The notes beneath the pieces are model-generated. The model saw only the letters and a program-made list of their open reading frames with translations, was not told where the DNA came from and made no database searches. Source: Sphingobium sp. D43FB (lineage in GTDB: Bacteria > Pseudomonadota > Alphaproteobacteria > Sphingomonadales > Sphingomonadaceae). Taken from it: a stretch of DNA of 64,000 nucleotides. This document shows, piece after piece, positions 1 to 6,683 of this stretch. The position numbers were made by a program, and so were the translations under genes. The DNA is taken from positions 41,285 to 105,284 of the forward strand of contig NZ_NMUA01000017.1 in NCBI RefSeq assembly GCF_002312805.1, given 5' to 3'. Position 1 is the first letter of the stretch. Every line of letters begins with the position of its first letter.

Positions 1-85
1 TCGCCACCACCGGGTCCGCCGCCGCCATTGCGCCGCTCGGCAGCATCACCGCCACGCCCGCCAACAACCCGCACCGCCACCCCAT
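1..85 (-). CDS. N-terminus of an exported protein (partial)
   Basis: The reverse strand starts an ATG frame at 85 and stays open to the window edge (28 codons). It opens with a Gly/Leu/Ala-rich hydrophobic segment and a plausible signal-peptidase site after an AMA-type motif, so this looks like the signal peptide of a periplasmic or outer-membrane protein. A GAGGGG-like Shine-Dalgarno lies about 10 bases upstream of the ATG. The mature protein is outside the window, so no family can be named. The call rests on a short stretch and could be a chance open frame. Confidence 0.45.
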   Translation of the reverse strand, partial: MGWRCGLLAGVAVMLPSGAMAAADPVVA

Positions 86-180
86 AAACCTGCCCCTCGA
101 TTTCGTCAGGCAACCAATGTGGCACAGCGACCGGCAACCGCCAATCGGCGCTGACGAAAGATCATAGCGCAATCCCCTCC

Positions 181-264
181 CCCGTTCGCCCTGAGCCTGT
201 CGAAGGGCCTTTCTTTTTAGCCAAGCAGTAAGAACAGGGCTTCGACAAGCTCAGCCCGAACGGT
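181..264. repeat. REP-like inverted repeat
   Basis: Two imperfect arms, 182-208 and about 235-263, are reverse complements of each other (core CCTGTCGAAGGGC against CTTCGACAAGCTCAG), separated by a short A/T-richer loop. Repeats of this kind are scattered between genes in sphingomonads. The rest of 86-397 shows no credible gene; it must hold the promoter of the symporter at 398, but I see no convincing -35/-10 pair. Confidence 0.7.
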
Positions 265-397
265 CGTGAGTTCGGCGCACTGGGACATGTCACCACCCCA
301 CCCCCGCCAAAAACTAGACCCCGCCCAACTATTGCTTGCGCGCAATCCTGCGCCATTGGCCCATATACTATGCTGGTCGCCCAAAGGATTTGCGCCC

Positions 398-1705
398 ATG
401 ACCCTTCCCTATCGCAGCTTCGGATTCCAGGTGCTGGTCGGCATGGTCGCAGGCCTCGCGCTCGGCCTCCTCGCCCGGACCATGGGCACGGGGCCGGATG
501 GCGACCTCAACTGGCTCGCCACCGCGCTCCAGACCGTCGGCACCATCTTCGTCGCGCTGCTCAAAGCGATCGTCCCGCCGCTCGTCTTCGCCGCCATCGT
601 CGCGTCGATCGCCAATCTGCGCGCGCTCGACAATGCCGCGCGGCTGGCGGGGCAGACCCTGCTCTGGTTCGCCATCACCGCGCTGATCGCGGTCAGCATC
701 GGCCTTGCCATCGGCATCATCGTCCAGCCGGGCATGGGCCTTGGCACAGCCGCGCTCGCCGCCAAACAGCCTGACGCGGTCGGCGGCTGGCTCGATTTCC
801 TCAAGGGCCTCGTCCCCGGCAACAGCCTGGCGCTGAGCGGCAGCACCAAAATCGCGCCCGATGGCACCGCCAGCACCAGCGTCTCGTTCAACATCCTGCA
901 ACTGCTGGTCATCGCCATCGCGGTCGGCCTCGCGACACTCAAAGTCGGGGAGAAAGCCGAACCCTTCCTCGCCTTCGTGCGCTCCCTGCTCGCGGTCGTG
1001 CGCGCGCTGCTCGGCTGGGTCATCCGCCTGACGCCGATCGGTTCGGCAGGCCTGATCGGCGCAGCGGTCGCCACCTATGGCTGGGATGCGCTCGCAAGGC
1101 TGAGCGTCTTTACCGGCGCCATCTATCTCGGCCTCGGCATCGTGCTGCTGATCGTCTATCCGACGCTGCTGCTCGCCCATGGCCTCAAGCCCCTGCCCTT
1201 CTTCGCCAAGGCCTGGCCAGCGATCCAATTGGGCTTCGTCTCGCGCTCTTCGGTCGGCACCCTGCCCGTCACCGAAGCCGTCACCGCGCGGCTCGGCGTG
1301 GACAAGGCCTATGCCGCCTTCGCCATTCCGCTGGCGTCCACCACCAAGATGGACGGCTGCGCGTCGATCTATCCCGCCCTTGCCGCCATCTTCGTCGCAG
1401 GCTTTTACGGCATTCCGCTTGGGGTTCTCGACTATGCCCTGATCGCCCTCGTCTCGGTCATCGGCTCCGCCGCGACAGCCGGCCTGACCGGCGCGGTCGT
1501 GATGCTCACCCTCACGCTTTCGACGCTGGGCCTCCCACTCGAAGGCGCAGGCCTGCTGCTCGCCATCGACCCGATCCTCGACATGGGCCGCACGGCCGTC
1601 AACGTCGCGGGGCAAGTGCTGGTCGGCGTGGTCGTCGCGAAGCGCGAGGGGATATTGGACGAGGCGGCTTATTATGGCGAGGGGGCGTTGGTGGCGGCCG
1701 AATAA
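398..1705 (+). CDS. Dicarboxylate/amino acid:cation symporter (DAACS/SDF family)
   Basis: A 435-residue inner-membrane symporter of the DctA/GltP family, which couples uptake of dicarboxylates or acidic amino acids to Na+ or H+. The family signatures are visible: SSVGTLPVT, where the re-entrant serine-rich loop lies, a TTKMDGCASIYPA segment matching the family's NMDGT motif, and a C-terminal LDMGRTAVNVAGQ helix. Many hydrophobic segments run throughout. The open frame extends upstream to 266, but the ATG at 398 has an AAAGGA Shine-Dalgarno and begins the conserved N-terminal helix. The substrate cannot be told from sequence: changes around the NMDGT motif (KMDGC) suggest it is not a classical DctA. 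Confidence 0.88.
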   Translation: MTLPYRSFGFQVLVGMVAGLALGLLARTMGTGPDGDLNWLATALQTVGTIFVALLKAIVPPLVFAAIVASIANLRALDNAARLAGQTLLWFAITALIAVSIGLAIGIIVQPGMGLGTAALAAKQPDAVGGWLDFLKGLVPGNSLALSGSTKIAPDGTASTSVSFNILQLLVIAIAVGLATLKVGEKAEPFLAFVRSLLAVVRALLGWVIRLTPIGSAGLIGAAVATYGWDALARLSVFTGAIYLGLGIVLLIVYPTLLLAHGLKPLPFFAKAWPAIQLGFVSRSSVGTLPVTEAVTARLGVDKAYAAFAIPLASTTKMDGCASIYPALAAIFVAGFYGIPLGVLDYALIALVSVIGSAATAGLTGAVVMLTLTLSTLGLPLEGAGLLLAIDPILDMGRTAVNVAGQVLVGVVVAKREGILDEAAYYGEGALVAAE

Positions 1706-1715
1706 GGCAGCCCCT

Positions 1716-1997
1716 TCATGCAGCTTCGACGACCCTGATTTCCAGCGTCAGGCCCGATTGCGTCGCAAGGTTGACCAGCGCATCGAGGGAAAATTTGCCC
1801 AGCTTCCCCCGCAGCAGATCGTTCAGGCGCGGGCGCGTGATGCCCAGTCGCGCCGCCGCCGCTTCCTGCGACATATCCCACGCCTGGATGCGCCGTTTCA
1901 GCGCCGACAGCAGTTCGGCCCGCGCCTTCATATTGGCGGCCTCCACCGGCGTATCGGCCAAGGCGTCGAACACGCTGTCAAATGTCTGAATGTCCAT
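1716..1997 (-). CDS. XRE-family antitoxin (HigA-like)
   Basis: A 93-residue protein with a helix-turn-helix at about residues 40-80 (MSQEAAAARLGITRPRLNDL). It follows the HigB-like toxin gene with a 3-base gap, in the toxin-first order of higBA loci. In such loci the antitoxin neutralises the toxin by direct binding and represses the operon through an upstream palindrome; one lies at 2330-2347. The N-terminal 35 residues probably contact the toxin. Family assignment is good; toxin neutralisation is inferred from arrangement. Confidence 0.8.
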   Translation of the reverse strand: MDIQTFDSVFDALADTPVEAANMKARAELLSALKRRIQAWDMSQEAAAARLGITRPRLNDLLRGKLGKFSLDALVNLATQSGLTLEIRVVEAA

Positions 1998-2000
1998 CGC

Positions 2001-2321
2001 CTATTCCTTACTCCAGGCCCGCAACCGCTTTGCGGCCAGATCAATGTCCTTCTGCGCCGTCGCCTGGCTTTTCTTCTGAAAAGCGTGGAGCACCAGCACC
2101 ACGTCCTGCACCGTCGCCAGATAGATCACCCGGAACACCCCGGTCTTGTCCCTGATCCTGATTTCACGCACACCCGGACCAATGCTCTTCATCGGCTTCC
2201 AGTCGTCAGGATCATTGCCGCTTTGGACTTCGCTTAACTGATAGCCAGCCTCCGACCGCGCCTCATCGGGAAAATCCCGAAGCCGCGCGAGGCTGTCCCC
2301 AAGAAACGCAATCCGCTTCAT
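2001..2321 (-). CDS. HigB/RelE-type toxin (phage Gp49-like family)
   Basis: A 106-residue basic protein of the Gp49/HigB type in the RelE/ParE fold; such toxins are ribosome-dependent mRNA interferases. Supporting motifs are W-K-P-M in the first half, GVREIRIRD, and the characteristic C-terminal LHAFQKKSQATAQKDIDLA. It is the first gene of a two-gene leftward operon with the XRE antitoxin. No clear Shine-Dalgarno precedes its ATG, and the palindrome at 2330-2347 sits only nine bases upstream, so a very short or leaderless mRNA is possible. Confidence 0.82.
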   Translation of the reverse strand: MKRIAFLGDSLARLRDFPDEARSEAGYQLSEVQSGNDPDDWKPMKSIGPGVREIRIRDKTGVFRVIYLATVQDVVLVLHAFQKKSQATAQKDIDLAAKRLRAWSKE

Positions 2322-2329
2322 GAAAGGAG

Positions 2330-2347
2330 TGTATCAAATTCGATACA
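2330..2347. promoter_or_regulatory. Palindromic operator of the toxin-antitoxin operon
   Basis: TGTATC-AAATTC-GATACA is a perfect 6-bp dyad immediately upstream of the toxin start. On the minus strand it overlaps a TGATAC -10-like hexamer. Its place and symmetry fit an autoregulatory site for the XRE antitoxin. Binding is inference. Confidence 0.6.
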
Positions 2348-2425
2348 GTTCTACAAGGCGTGTGTTCTGGAAGACAGATAGAGATAGAGAATGTCACAGT
2401 CCAACCTCGCAATCCCTCTTGCACG

Positions 2426-2467
2426 AATCGTTCGTTCCTGTCATTTCTGTTTTTACAGAAAGGAACG
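2426..2467. promoter_or_regulatory. Element upstream of GbsR-type regulator, copy 1
   Basis: The core TTTCTGT-TTTT-ACAGAAA (2444-2461) is a perfect dyad. It is framed by CGTTCC (2433-2438) and GGAACG (2462-2467) and lies directly before the regulator's ATG. Its left part, starting AATCG(T)TCGTT, and its core recur at 3048-3081 before the next gene. This suggests an operator bound by the regulator, though a structured leader is also possible. Confidence 0.6.
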
Positions 2468-2469
2468 TC

Positions 2470-3015
2470 ATGCCACTTCTCGATCATCCTGACGCCAAAG
2501 CGTTCCTGCTCCATTGGGGCGAAATGGGCACGCAATGGGGCGTCAATCGCTCCGTAAGTCAGGTCCATGCCCTTCTCTATCTATCCCACCACCCCTTGCC
2601 CGCGGACGAGATTGTCGAACAACTGGGCCTCGCCCGCTCCAACGTATCGACGGCGCTTAAGGAATTGCAGGGCTATGGCATCGTGCGCCGGGTCCATGTC
2701 GAGGGTGATAGGCGGGATCATTTTCTGGCTGAACTCGACCTATGGGAAATGCTCACCCGTATCGTCGCAGAGAGGAAGCGGCGCGAGATTGACCCGACCA
2801 TCGCCCTTCTGAACGAACTGGCCCAGCGCATGGCGCAGGACGAAAGCGCCCCGCCCCATGTTCGTGAACGTATCACGCGCATGCATGAATTCATGTCGAC
2901 GCTTGGTAACTGGTATGAGCAGGTCCGTGTTCTGCCCAAGCCAACGCTCGTCACGCTTATGAAATTGGGCGGCAAGATCGCCCGCTTCCTCCCCGGAAGC
3001 AAAGACAAGCCCTAA
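2470..3015 (+). CDS. GbsR/MarR-family transcriptional regulator
   Basis: A 181-residue winged-helix DNA-binding protein of the GbsR type. Visible features are the N-terminal WGEMGTQWGVNRSVSQVHALL segment, a helix-turn-helix (ADEIVEQLGLARSNVSTALKEL, about residues 45-66), a wing with VEGDRRDHF, and a helical C-terminal half for dimerisation. The frame is open from 2320, but the ATG at 2470 has an AAAGGA Shine-Dalgarno and begins the conserved domain. It precedes a small membrane-protein gene that shares its upstream element, so it probably controls itself and that gene. The ligand is unknown. Confidence 0.85.
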   Translation: MPLLDHPDAKAFLLHWGEMGTQWGVNRSVSQVHALLYLSHHPLPADEIVEQLGLARSNVSTALKELQGYGIVRRVHVEGDRRDHFLAELDLWEMLTRIVAERKRREIDPTIALLNELAQRMAQDESAPPHVRERITRMHEFMSTLGNWYEQVRVLPKPTLVTLMKLGGKIARFLPGSKDKP

Positions 3016-3047
3016 GCCCGACCGACAAGCGCCGCCCATCGACGCTC

Positions 3048-3081
3048 AATCGCTCGTTTATCAATTTCTGTTTTTACCGAA
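3048..3081. promoter_or_regulatory. Element upstream of small membrane protein, copy 2
   Basis: This stretch repeats copy 1 at 2426-2460: AATCGCTCGTT followed by ATTTCTGTTTTTACCGAA. One base of the dyad has changed (ACCGAA for ACAGAA). It lies 25 bases before the ATG at 3106. The shared sequence ties the two genes to a common control. Confidence 0.55.
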
Positions 3082-3105
3082 GAAACTGAATGAAAGGAAA
3101 TCGAC

Positions 3106-3477
3106 ATGGTTGAAACTGCCTATGCTCTTTATCTGGTAATCACTCTGGCAATCACCGTCTGGGTTGCGCGAACCCTGTCCAAAAATGGCGAAGTCTTCCT
3201 GATCCAATGTTTCGGCCATAATGCCGAACTGGCACGCTCGACCAACCATCTGCTGGTCGTCGGTTTCTACCTCGTCAATATCGGCTTCATCACCCTGACG
3301 CTCAGCCTCGGCCGGGAGCCGGTCACCTATACCGACGCCATCCGCTTCCTCAGCGGCAAAGTGGGCCTGGCCGTGATCGTGCTGGGCGGGATGCACTTCT
3401 TCAACATGGGCGCCATCGCGCATTTTGGGCGCAAGGTGAATGGCTGGCTGACCGATGGTCGCCTGACCGCAGCATGA
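3106..3477 (+). CDS. Small integral membrane protein, unknown function
   Basis: A 123-residue protein with about three hydrophobic segments (roughly residues 5-22, 45-67 and 85-105) and a short polar tail. I do not recognise the family. AAAGGAAAT precedes the ATG. It follows the GbsR-type regulator and shares its upstream element, which makes it the regulator's probable target. The next gene also encodes a membrane protein, separated by a strong hairpin. Confidence 0.72.
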   Translation: MVETAYALYLVITLAITVWVARTLSKNGEVFLIQCFGHNAELARSTNHLLVVGFYLVNIGFITLTLSLGREPVTYTDAIRFLSGKVGLAVIVLGGMHFFNMGAIAHFGRKVNGWLTDGRLTAA

Positions 3478-3491
3478 TCGGCGAAGCGACC

Positions 3492-3516
3492 GGGATGGAG
3501 CCACATGCTCCATCCC
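3492..3516 (+). terminator. Strong intergenic hairpin
   Basis: GGGATGGAGC-cacat-GCTCCATCCC forms a perfect 10-bp stem with a 5-base loop, 15 bases after the stop of the gene ending at 3477. No T-run follows, so it may stabilise the upstream mRNA or attenuate transcription rather than act as a classical terminator. Confidence 0.55.
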
Positions 3517-3539
3517 CCGCCCAACATTGGGAGGACCGC

Positions 3540-3947
3540 ATGTATCAACCTTCTCCGACGATCAATCGCGGTGCGGCCCGCGCCATATTATCTGCTGGTC
3601 CCGTTTTTCTCACGCTAACTTGCGCAGCCACGCTCTACAAAACCCTGCCTGCACCCATTCCGGTTGACCTGGCATCCTTTGCGATCCTGTTCCTTCTACT
3701 TCTCTTCGGCCTGATCTTCGGCCCATTTGTCGCCTGCATTCCAATATTGATTGGCGCTTCGGCCATGACCTATATGTCTCGCCGGGTGACATGGCTGTCG
3801 GCACGCCCGATCTGGCTCGCTACGGGATTGCTGATCGGCCTTGGTGCTGCCCATGGCATGACGCTGCTCCAGACCGCCCCGGAACTGGCCTTCGCGCTTG
3901 TCGCTACGTGCGGGCTCAGTGCCTATCTCTGCCATAATCGCGACTAG
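3540..3947 (+). CDS. Small multi-pass membrane protein, unknown function
   Basis: A 135-residue protein with four hydrophobic stretches and few charged residues. I do not recognise the family. The frame is open from 3474, overlapping the previous stop, but the ATG at 3540 has a GGGAGGA Shine-Dalgarno seven bases upstream, and the intervening sequence is taken up by the 3492-3516 hairpin, so the later start is preferred. It is probably part of the regulator-linked cluster. Confidence 0.65.
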   Translation: MYQPSPTINRGAARAILSAGPVFLTLTCAATLYKTLPAPIPVDLASFAILFLLLLFGLIFGPFVACIPILIGASAMTYMSRRVTWLSARPIWLATGLLIGLGAAHGMTLLQTAPELAFALVATCGLSAYLCHNRD

Positions 3948-3996
3948 CACCCCGCCCTTTTCCATCACCCCACCTATGTCCCACCATTTGCTGATT

Positions 3997-4011
3997 TACG
4001 GCATTGCCGTA
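3997..4011. promoter_or_regulatory. Palindromic operator upstream of orphan XRE regulator
   Basis: TACGGC-ATT-GCCGTA is a perfect 6-bp dyad 25 bases upstream of the ATG at 4037. It overlaps the expected promoter region and has the form of an autoregulatory site for an XRE antitoxin-type repressor. Confidence 0.6.
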
Positions 4012-4036
4012 TAGTCGCATTGAAGGAAGCGTTGCG

Positions 4037-4324
4037 ATGAAGAGTGAAGATTTTGACGGGATCATGGCGGGCCTCACCGATGCCGTTGCCTATGCCAAGG
4101 GCGATGCCATGCGCGGGCGCATAGTCGCTGGCCCGGACGTGAAGGCGATTCGTCAGGCCACGAAGCTGACGCAGGGTGCGTTTGCCAAGGCCTATCGCAT
4201 TCCGGTGGGGACCGTGCGGGACTGGGAGCAGAACCGCCGCCAACCAGACGCACCGGCGCGGGTGTTACTGTCGCTGATCAAGGCTGATCCAGCCGCCATC
4301 CAGTCCTTGCTCGACAAGGCGTAA
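4037..4324 (+). CDS. XRE-family antitoxin-like regulator (NadS-like), orphan
   Basis: A 95-residue protein with a C-terminal helix-turn-helix (IRQATKLTQGAFAKAYRIPVGTVRDWEQ, about residues 37-64). The ending, ARVLLSLIKADPAAIQSLL, is typical of NadS/HigA-like antitoxins whose toxin gene usually lies just upstream. No toxin-like frame is adjacent here: the preceding gene encodes a membrane protein and the following 300 bases are non-coding repeats. The start is set by GAAGGA nine bases upstream. It is either an orphan antitoxin or a repressor recruited for another purpose. Confidence 0.82.
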   Translation: MKSEDFDGIMAGLTDAVAYAKGDAMRGRIVAGPDVKAIRQATKLTQGAFAKAYRIPVGTVRDWEQNRRQPDAPARVLLSLIKADPAAIQSLLDKA

Positions 4325-4335
4325 TAGCTTTGAAT

Positions 4336-4401
4336 GTTCCCCGGCGGAGGCCGGGGTCCAGTTCAGACCGTGGGACTGGACCCCGGCCTCAGCCGGGGAA
4401 C
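4336..4401. repeat. REP-like palindrome, GTTCCCCGG family (copy 1)
   Basis: The arms GTTCCCCGGCGGAGGCCGGG and CCCGGCCTCAGCCGGGGAAC enclose a short centre. The element matches the copy at 6011-6076 closely, so the two copies flank trmFO. It sits 11 bases after the stop of the XRE gene and may act as a terminator or mRNA stabiliser. Confidence 0.8.
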
Positions 4402-4417
4402 GGCACCTATGCCCCCC

Positions 4418-4446
4418 ACTTCGCAAAAATCCTCCTATTGCGAAGT
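4418..4446. other. Hairpin with CCTCC-containing loop
   Basis: ACTTCGCAA and TTGCGAAGT form a perfect 9-bp stem around an 11-base loop containing TCCTCC, an anti-Shine-Dalgarno sequence if read on the plus strand. It lies in the 308-base gap between the XRE gene and trmFO. It could be part of a small RNA; there is no independent evidence of transcription. Confidence 0.4.
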
Positions 4447-4482
4447 CCGCCCTGCAAACCATAACCCCAGCAAAATCGAACC

Positions 4483-4504
4483 CTGCAACGGTGTGAACTT
4501 CACA
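4483..4504. repeat. Dispersed short repeat containing GGTGTGAACTT (copy 1)
   Basis: The sequence CTGCAACGGTGTGAACTTC recurs, with small changes, twice at 44733-44824. It is non-coding in both places. The rest of 4447-4632 shows no gene and presumably carries the trmFO promoter. Confidence 0.6.
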
Positions 4505-4632
4505 AGCTTCGCACAGCACCACGCCCCGCCGTACCACCCCAAAAGCCACCCACGCCGCCCTGTCCTACTGCGCCGCCATCGGCTATAGGCCTTGGCCCGA
4601 ACGACAGAATTGCGACATCAAGGCGAATATCA

Positions 4633-5976
4633 GTGGCAGACTATCAGGTGCATATCATCGGCGGCGGGCTCGCCGGGTCCGAAGCGGCGTGGCAGTTGGC
4701 GCAGGCGGGCATCAAGGTGCGCCTGTCGGAAATGCGCGGAAGCGGCGACATGTCGCCCGCGCACCAGACCGAAGGCCTCGCCGAGCTGGTCTGCTCCAAC
4801 AGTTTCCGTTCCGACGATGCCGACAAAAATGCCGTGGGCCTGCTGCATCAGGAGATGCGGCGGCTGGATTCGCTCATCATGGCGAGCGCCGAACCCGCCA
4901 AGGTGCCCGCAGGCTCCGCGCTGGCGGTGGATCGCCATGTCTTTTCCGGAGCCGTCACCCGCGCGCTGGCCGACCATCCCCATGTCGAGATCATCCGTGA
5001 ACGGATCGACACGCTGCCGACCGAGGGCATGACGATCATCGCCACCGGCCCGCTCACCGCGCCCGCGCTCGCGACCAGCATCGGCCAGGCGGCGGGGATG
5101 GAGCATCTCGCTTTCTTCGACGCGATCGCGCCCGTCATCCACCATGACAGTATCGACATGGACCAGTGCTGGATGGCCAATCGCTGGGACAAGATCGGCC
5201 CCGGCGGCGGCGAGGGTAAGGATTATATCAACTGCCCGATGGATAAGGACCAATATCAGGCCTTCGTCCAGGGGCTGCTCGACGGCGAAAAGACCGAGTT
5301 CAAGGAATGGGAGGCCAACACCCCCTATTTCGAGGGCTGCATGCCGATCGAGGTGATGGCCTCGCGCGGGCCGGAAACGCTGCGCCATGGGCCGATGAAG
5401 CCGATGGGCCTCGACAATCCGCGCACCGGCCGTTGGCCCTATGCCGTGGTGCAGTTGCGGCAGGATAATGCGTCCGGCACGCTCTGGAACATGGTCGGTT
5501 TCCAGACCAAGCTGAAACATGGCGCGCAGGTGGAATTGTTCCGTACTATCCCCGGCCTCCAGAACGCCGAGTTTGCGCGGCTGGGCGGGCTGCATCGCAA
5601 CACCTTCATCCAAAGCCCCAAGCTGCTCGACGCCACGCTGCGCCTCAAAAGCGCCCCGCATATCCGCTTCGCCGGGCAGATGACGGGCTGCGAAGGCTAT
5701 GTCGAAAGCGCAGCGATCGGCCTCATCGCCGGGCGCTTCGCCGCAGCCGAATTGCTGGGCCATACGCTGACGCCCCCGCCCGCCGATACGGCGCTGGGCG
5801 CGCTGCTCGGCCATGTGACGGGCAATGTCGCGACGGCGGACTATCAGCCGATGAACGTCAATTTCGGCCTCTTCCCGACCCTCGATGACGTCAAGAAAAA
5901 GCAGCGCAAGGAAGCCTACACCTCCCGCGCCCGCGCCTCGTTCGGCGCGTGGATGGGCGAGATGGCGATCGCTTGA
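4633..5976 (+). CDS. trmFO: Methylenetetrahydrofolate--tRNA-(uracil-5)-methyltransferase TrmFO
   Basis: A 447-residue flavoprotein that makes 5-methyluridine at position 54 of tRNA, using methylenetetrahydrofolate as carbon donor and FAD/NAD(P)H as reductant. It begins with the FAD-binding [17 protein letters not shown] motif. Family segments follow: [25 protein letters not shown] and, near residue 350, [16 protein letters not shown]. Length is normal for the family. The first codon in frame is GTG at 4633, the only start that keeps the whole FAD motif. It is a single gene flanked by two REP-like palindromes. Confidence 0.96.
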   Translation: MADYQVHIIGGGLAGSEAAWQLAQAGIKVRLSEMRGSGDMSPAHQTEGLAELVCSNSFRSDDADKNAVGLLHQEMRRLDSLIMASAEPAKVPAGSALAVDRHVFSGAVTRALADHPHVEIIRERIDTLPTEGMTIIATGPLTAPALATSIGQAAGMEHLAFFDAIAPVIHHDSIDMDQCWMANRWDKIGPGGGEGKDYINCPMDKDQYQAFVQGLLDGEKTEFKEWEANTPYFEGCMPIEVMASRGPETLRHGPMKPMGLDNPRTGRWPYAVVQLRQDNASGTLWNMVGFQTKLKHGAQVELFRTIPGLQNAEFARLGGLHRNTFIQSPKLLDATLRLKSAPHIRFAGQMTGCEGYVESAAIGLIAGRFAAAELLGHTLTPPPADTALGALLGHVTGNVATADYQPMNVNFGLFPTLDDVKKKQRKEAYTSRARASFGAWMGEMAIA

Positions 5977-6010
5977 GGCCATCCTGCAATGAGGCTGACT
6001 TATGAGCATT

Positions 6011-6076
6011 GTTCCCCGGCGAAGGCCGGGGTCCAGTTCTGGCCGTGGGACTGGACCCCGGCCTTCGCCGGGGAAC
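6011..6076. repeat. REP-like palindrome, GTTCCCCGG family (copy 2)
   Basis: The arms GTTCCCCGGCGAAGGCCGGG and CCCGGCCTTCGCCGGGGAAC make a near-perfect palindrome. The element lies between the trmFO stop and the convergent Lrp-type gene, where it could terminate transcription from both sides. Confidence 0.8.
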
Positions 6077-6118
6077 AGCCAACCACAGGTTTCCATTAAT
6101 GCATTTTGCTACAACCCA

Positions 6119-6589
6119 TCACACCGGCAAGGCGGTAGTGTATTTGGTGGTCGACAGCGCAAAATGCGAAGCCGCCCCTGCCACCGTCGGCTGGGCCAAC
6201 AGCGTGTGCATCAGGAACTGGTTATAATCGGCGACGTCCGCCACCACGACCCGCAATAGATAGTCCCACTCGCCGGACATGGAGAAGCATTCCACGATTT
6301 CCGGGCAATCATCGACAAAGGCCTCGAAGGCGCTGCGCGGTTCGCGGGCGTGGCTGCGCATGCGGATATTGCACAGCACATTGACCCCGCGATCGACCTT
6401 GGCGGGATCGACCAGCCGCACCGCGCGGGTCAACACCCCTGCCGCCTCCAGCGCCTTGATCCGGCGCCAGCAGGATGCTGTCGATGCGCCGACCTGTTCG
6501 GCCAGTTGCGCATGGGGGATGGCGGCATCGGCCTGCAGGATGGCAATGATCCGCCGGTCGATCGCATCGATCTGATAGTCCTGTTTCAT
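6119..6589 (-). CDS. Lrp/AsnC-family transcriptional regulator
   Basis: A 156-residue regulator with an N-terminal helix-turn-helix (AQLAEQVGASTASCWRRIKAL, about residues 27-47) and a C-terminal RAM/ligand-binding domain. GEWDYLLRVVVADVADYNQF matches the family's effector-binding core. The frame is open to 6718, but the ATG at 6589 begins the standard DAIDRRII N-terminus. It is divergent from phhA-hpd, and the 94-base gap holds three dyads. It is therefore probably the activator or repressor of phenylalanine/tyrosine catabolism, answering to an aromatic amino acid. Confidence 0.9.
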   Translation of the reverse strand: MKQDYQIDAIDRRIIAILQADAAIPHAQLAEQVGASTASCWRRIKALEAAGVLTRAVRLVDPAKVDRGVNVLCNIRMRSHAREPRSAFEAFVDDCPEIVECFSMSGEWDYLLRVVVADVADYNQFLMHTLLAQPTVAGAASHFALSTTKYTTALPV

Positions 6590-6602
6590 ATCCGGCCCAC
6601 AT

Positions 6603-6659
6603 ATGATGAAATCATGTCCTATATTGCGCAGCAATGCAGGAGATTGAAACCCTTTTTCA
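6603..6659. promoter_or_regulatory. Array of three dyads between Lrp-type gene and phhA
   Basis: Three short palindromes lie in a row: ATGAT-GAA-ATCAT (6603-6615), ATTGC-GCA-GCAAT (6623-6635) and TGAAA-CCCTT-TTTCA (6645-6659). Their centres are about 20 and 23 bp apart, close to two helical turns, so all face one side of the DNA. That is how Lrp-type octamers bind. Binding itself is inferred. Confidence 0.6.
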
Positions 6660-6683
6660 CCTGAGCCATGCAATATTATCGTC

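Noticed and set aside
4334..4588. Short frame starting in the REP-like repeat before trmFO
   Set aside because: Its first third is the palindrome itself and similar peptides appear at the other copy (6002-6259); this is repeat-derived.
4630..6096. 488-codon open frame antisense to trmFO
   Set aside because: It mirrors trmFO almost exactly, has a low-complexity composition rich in Gly, Arg, Ala and Glu, and matches no family. Long antisense frames are common in GC-rich genes.
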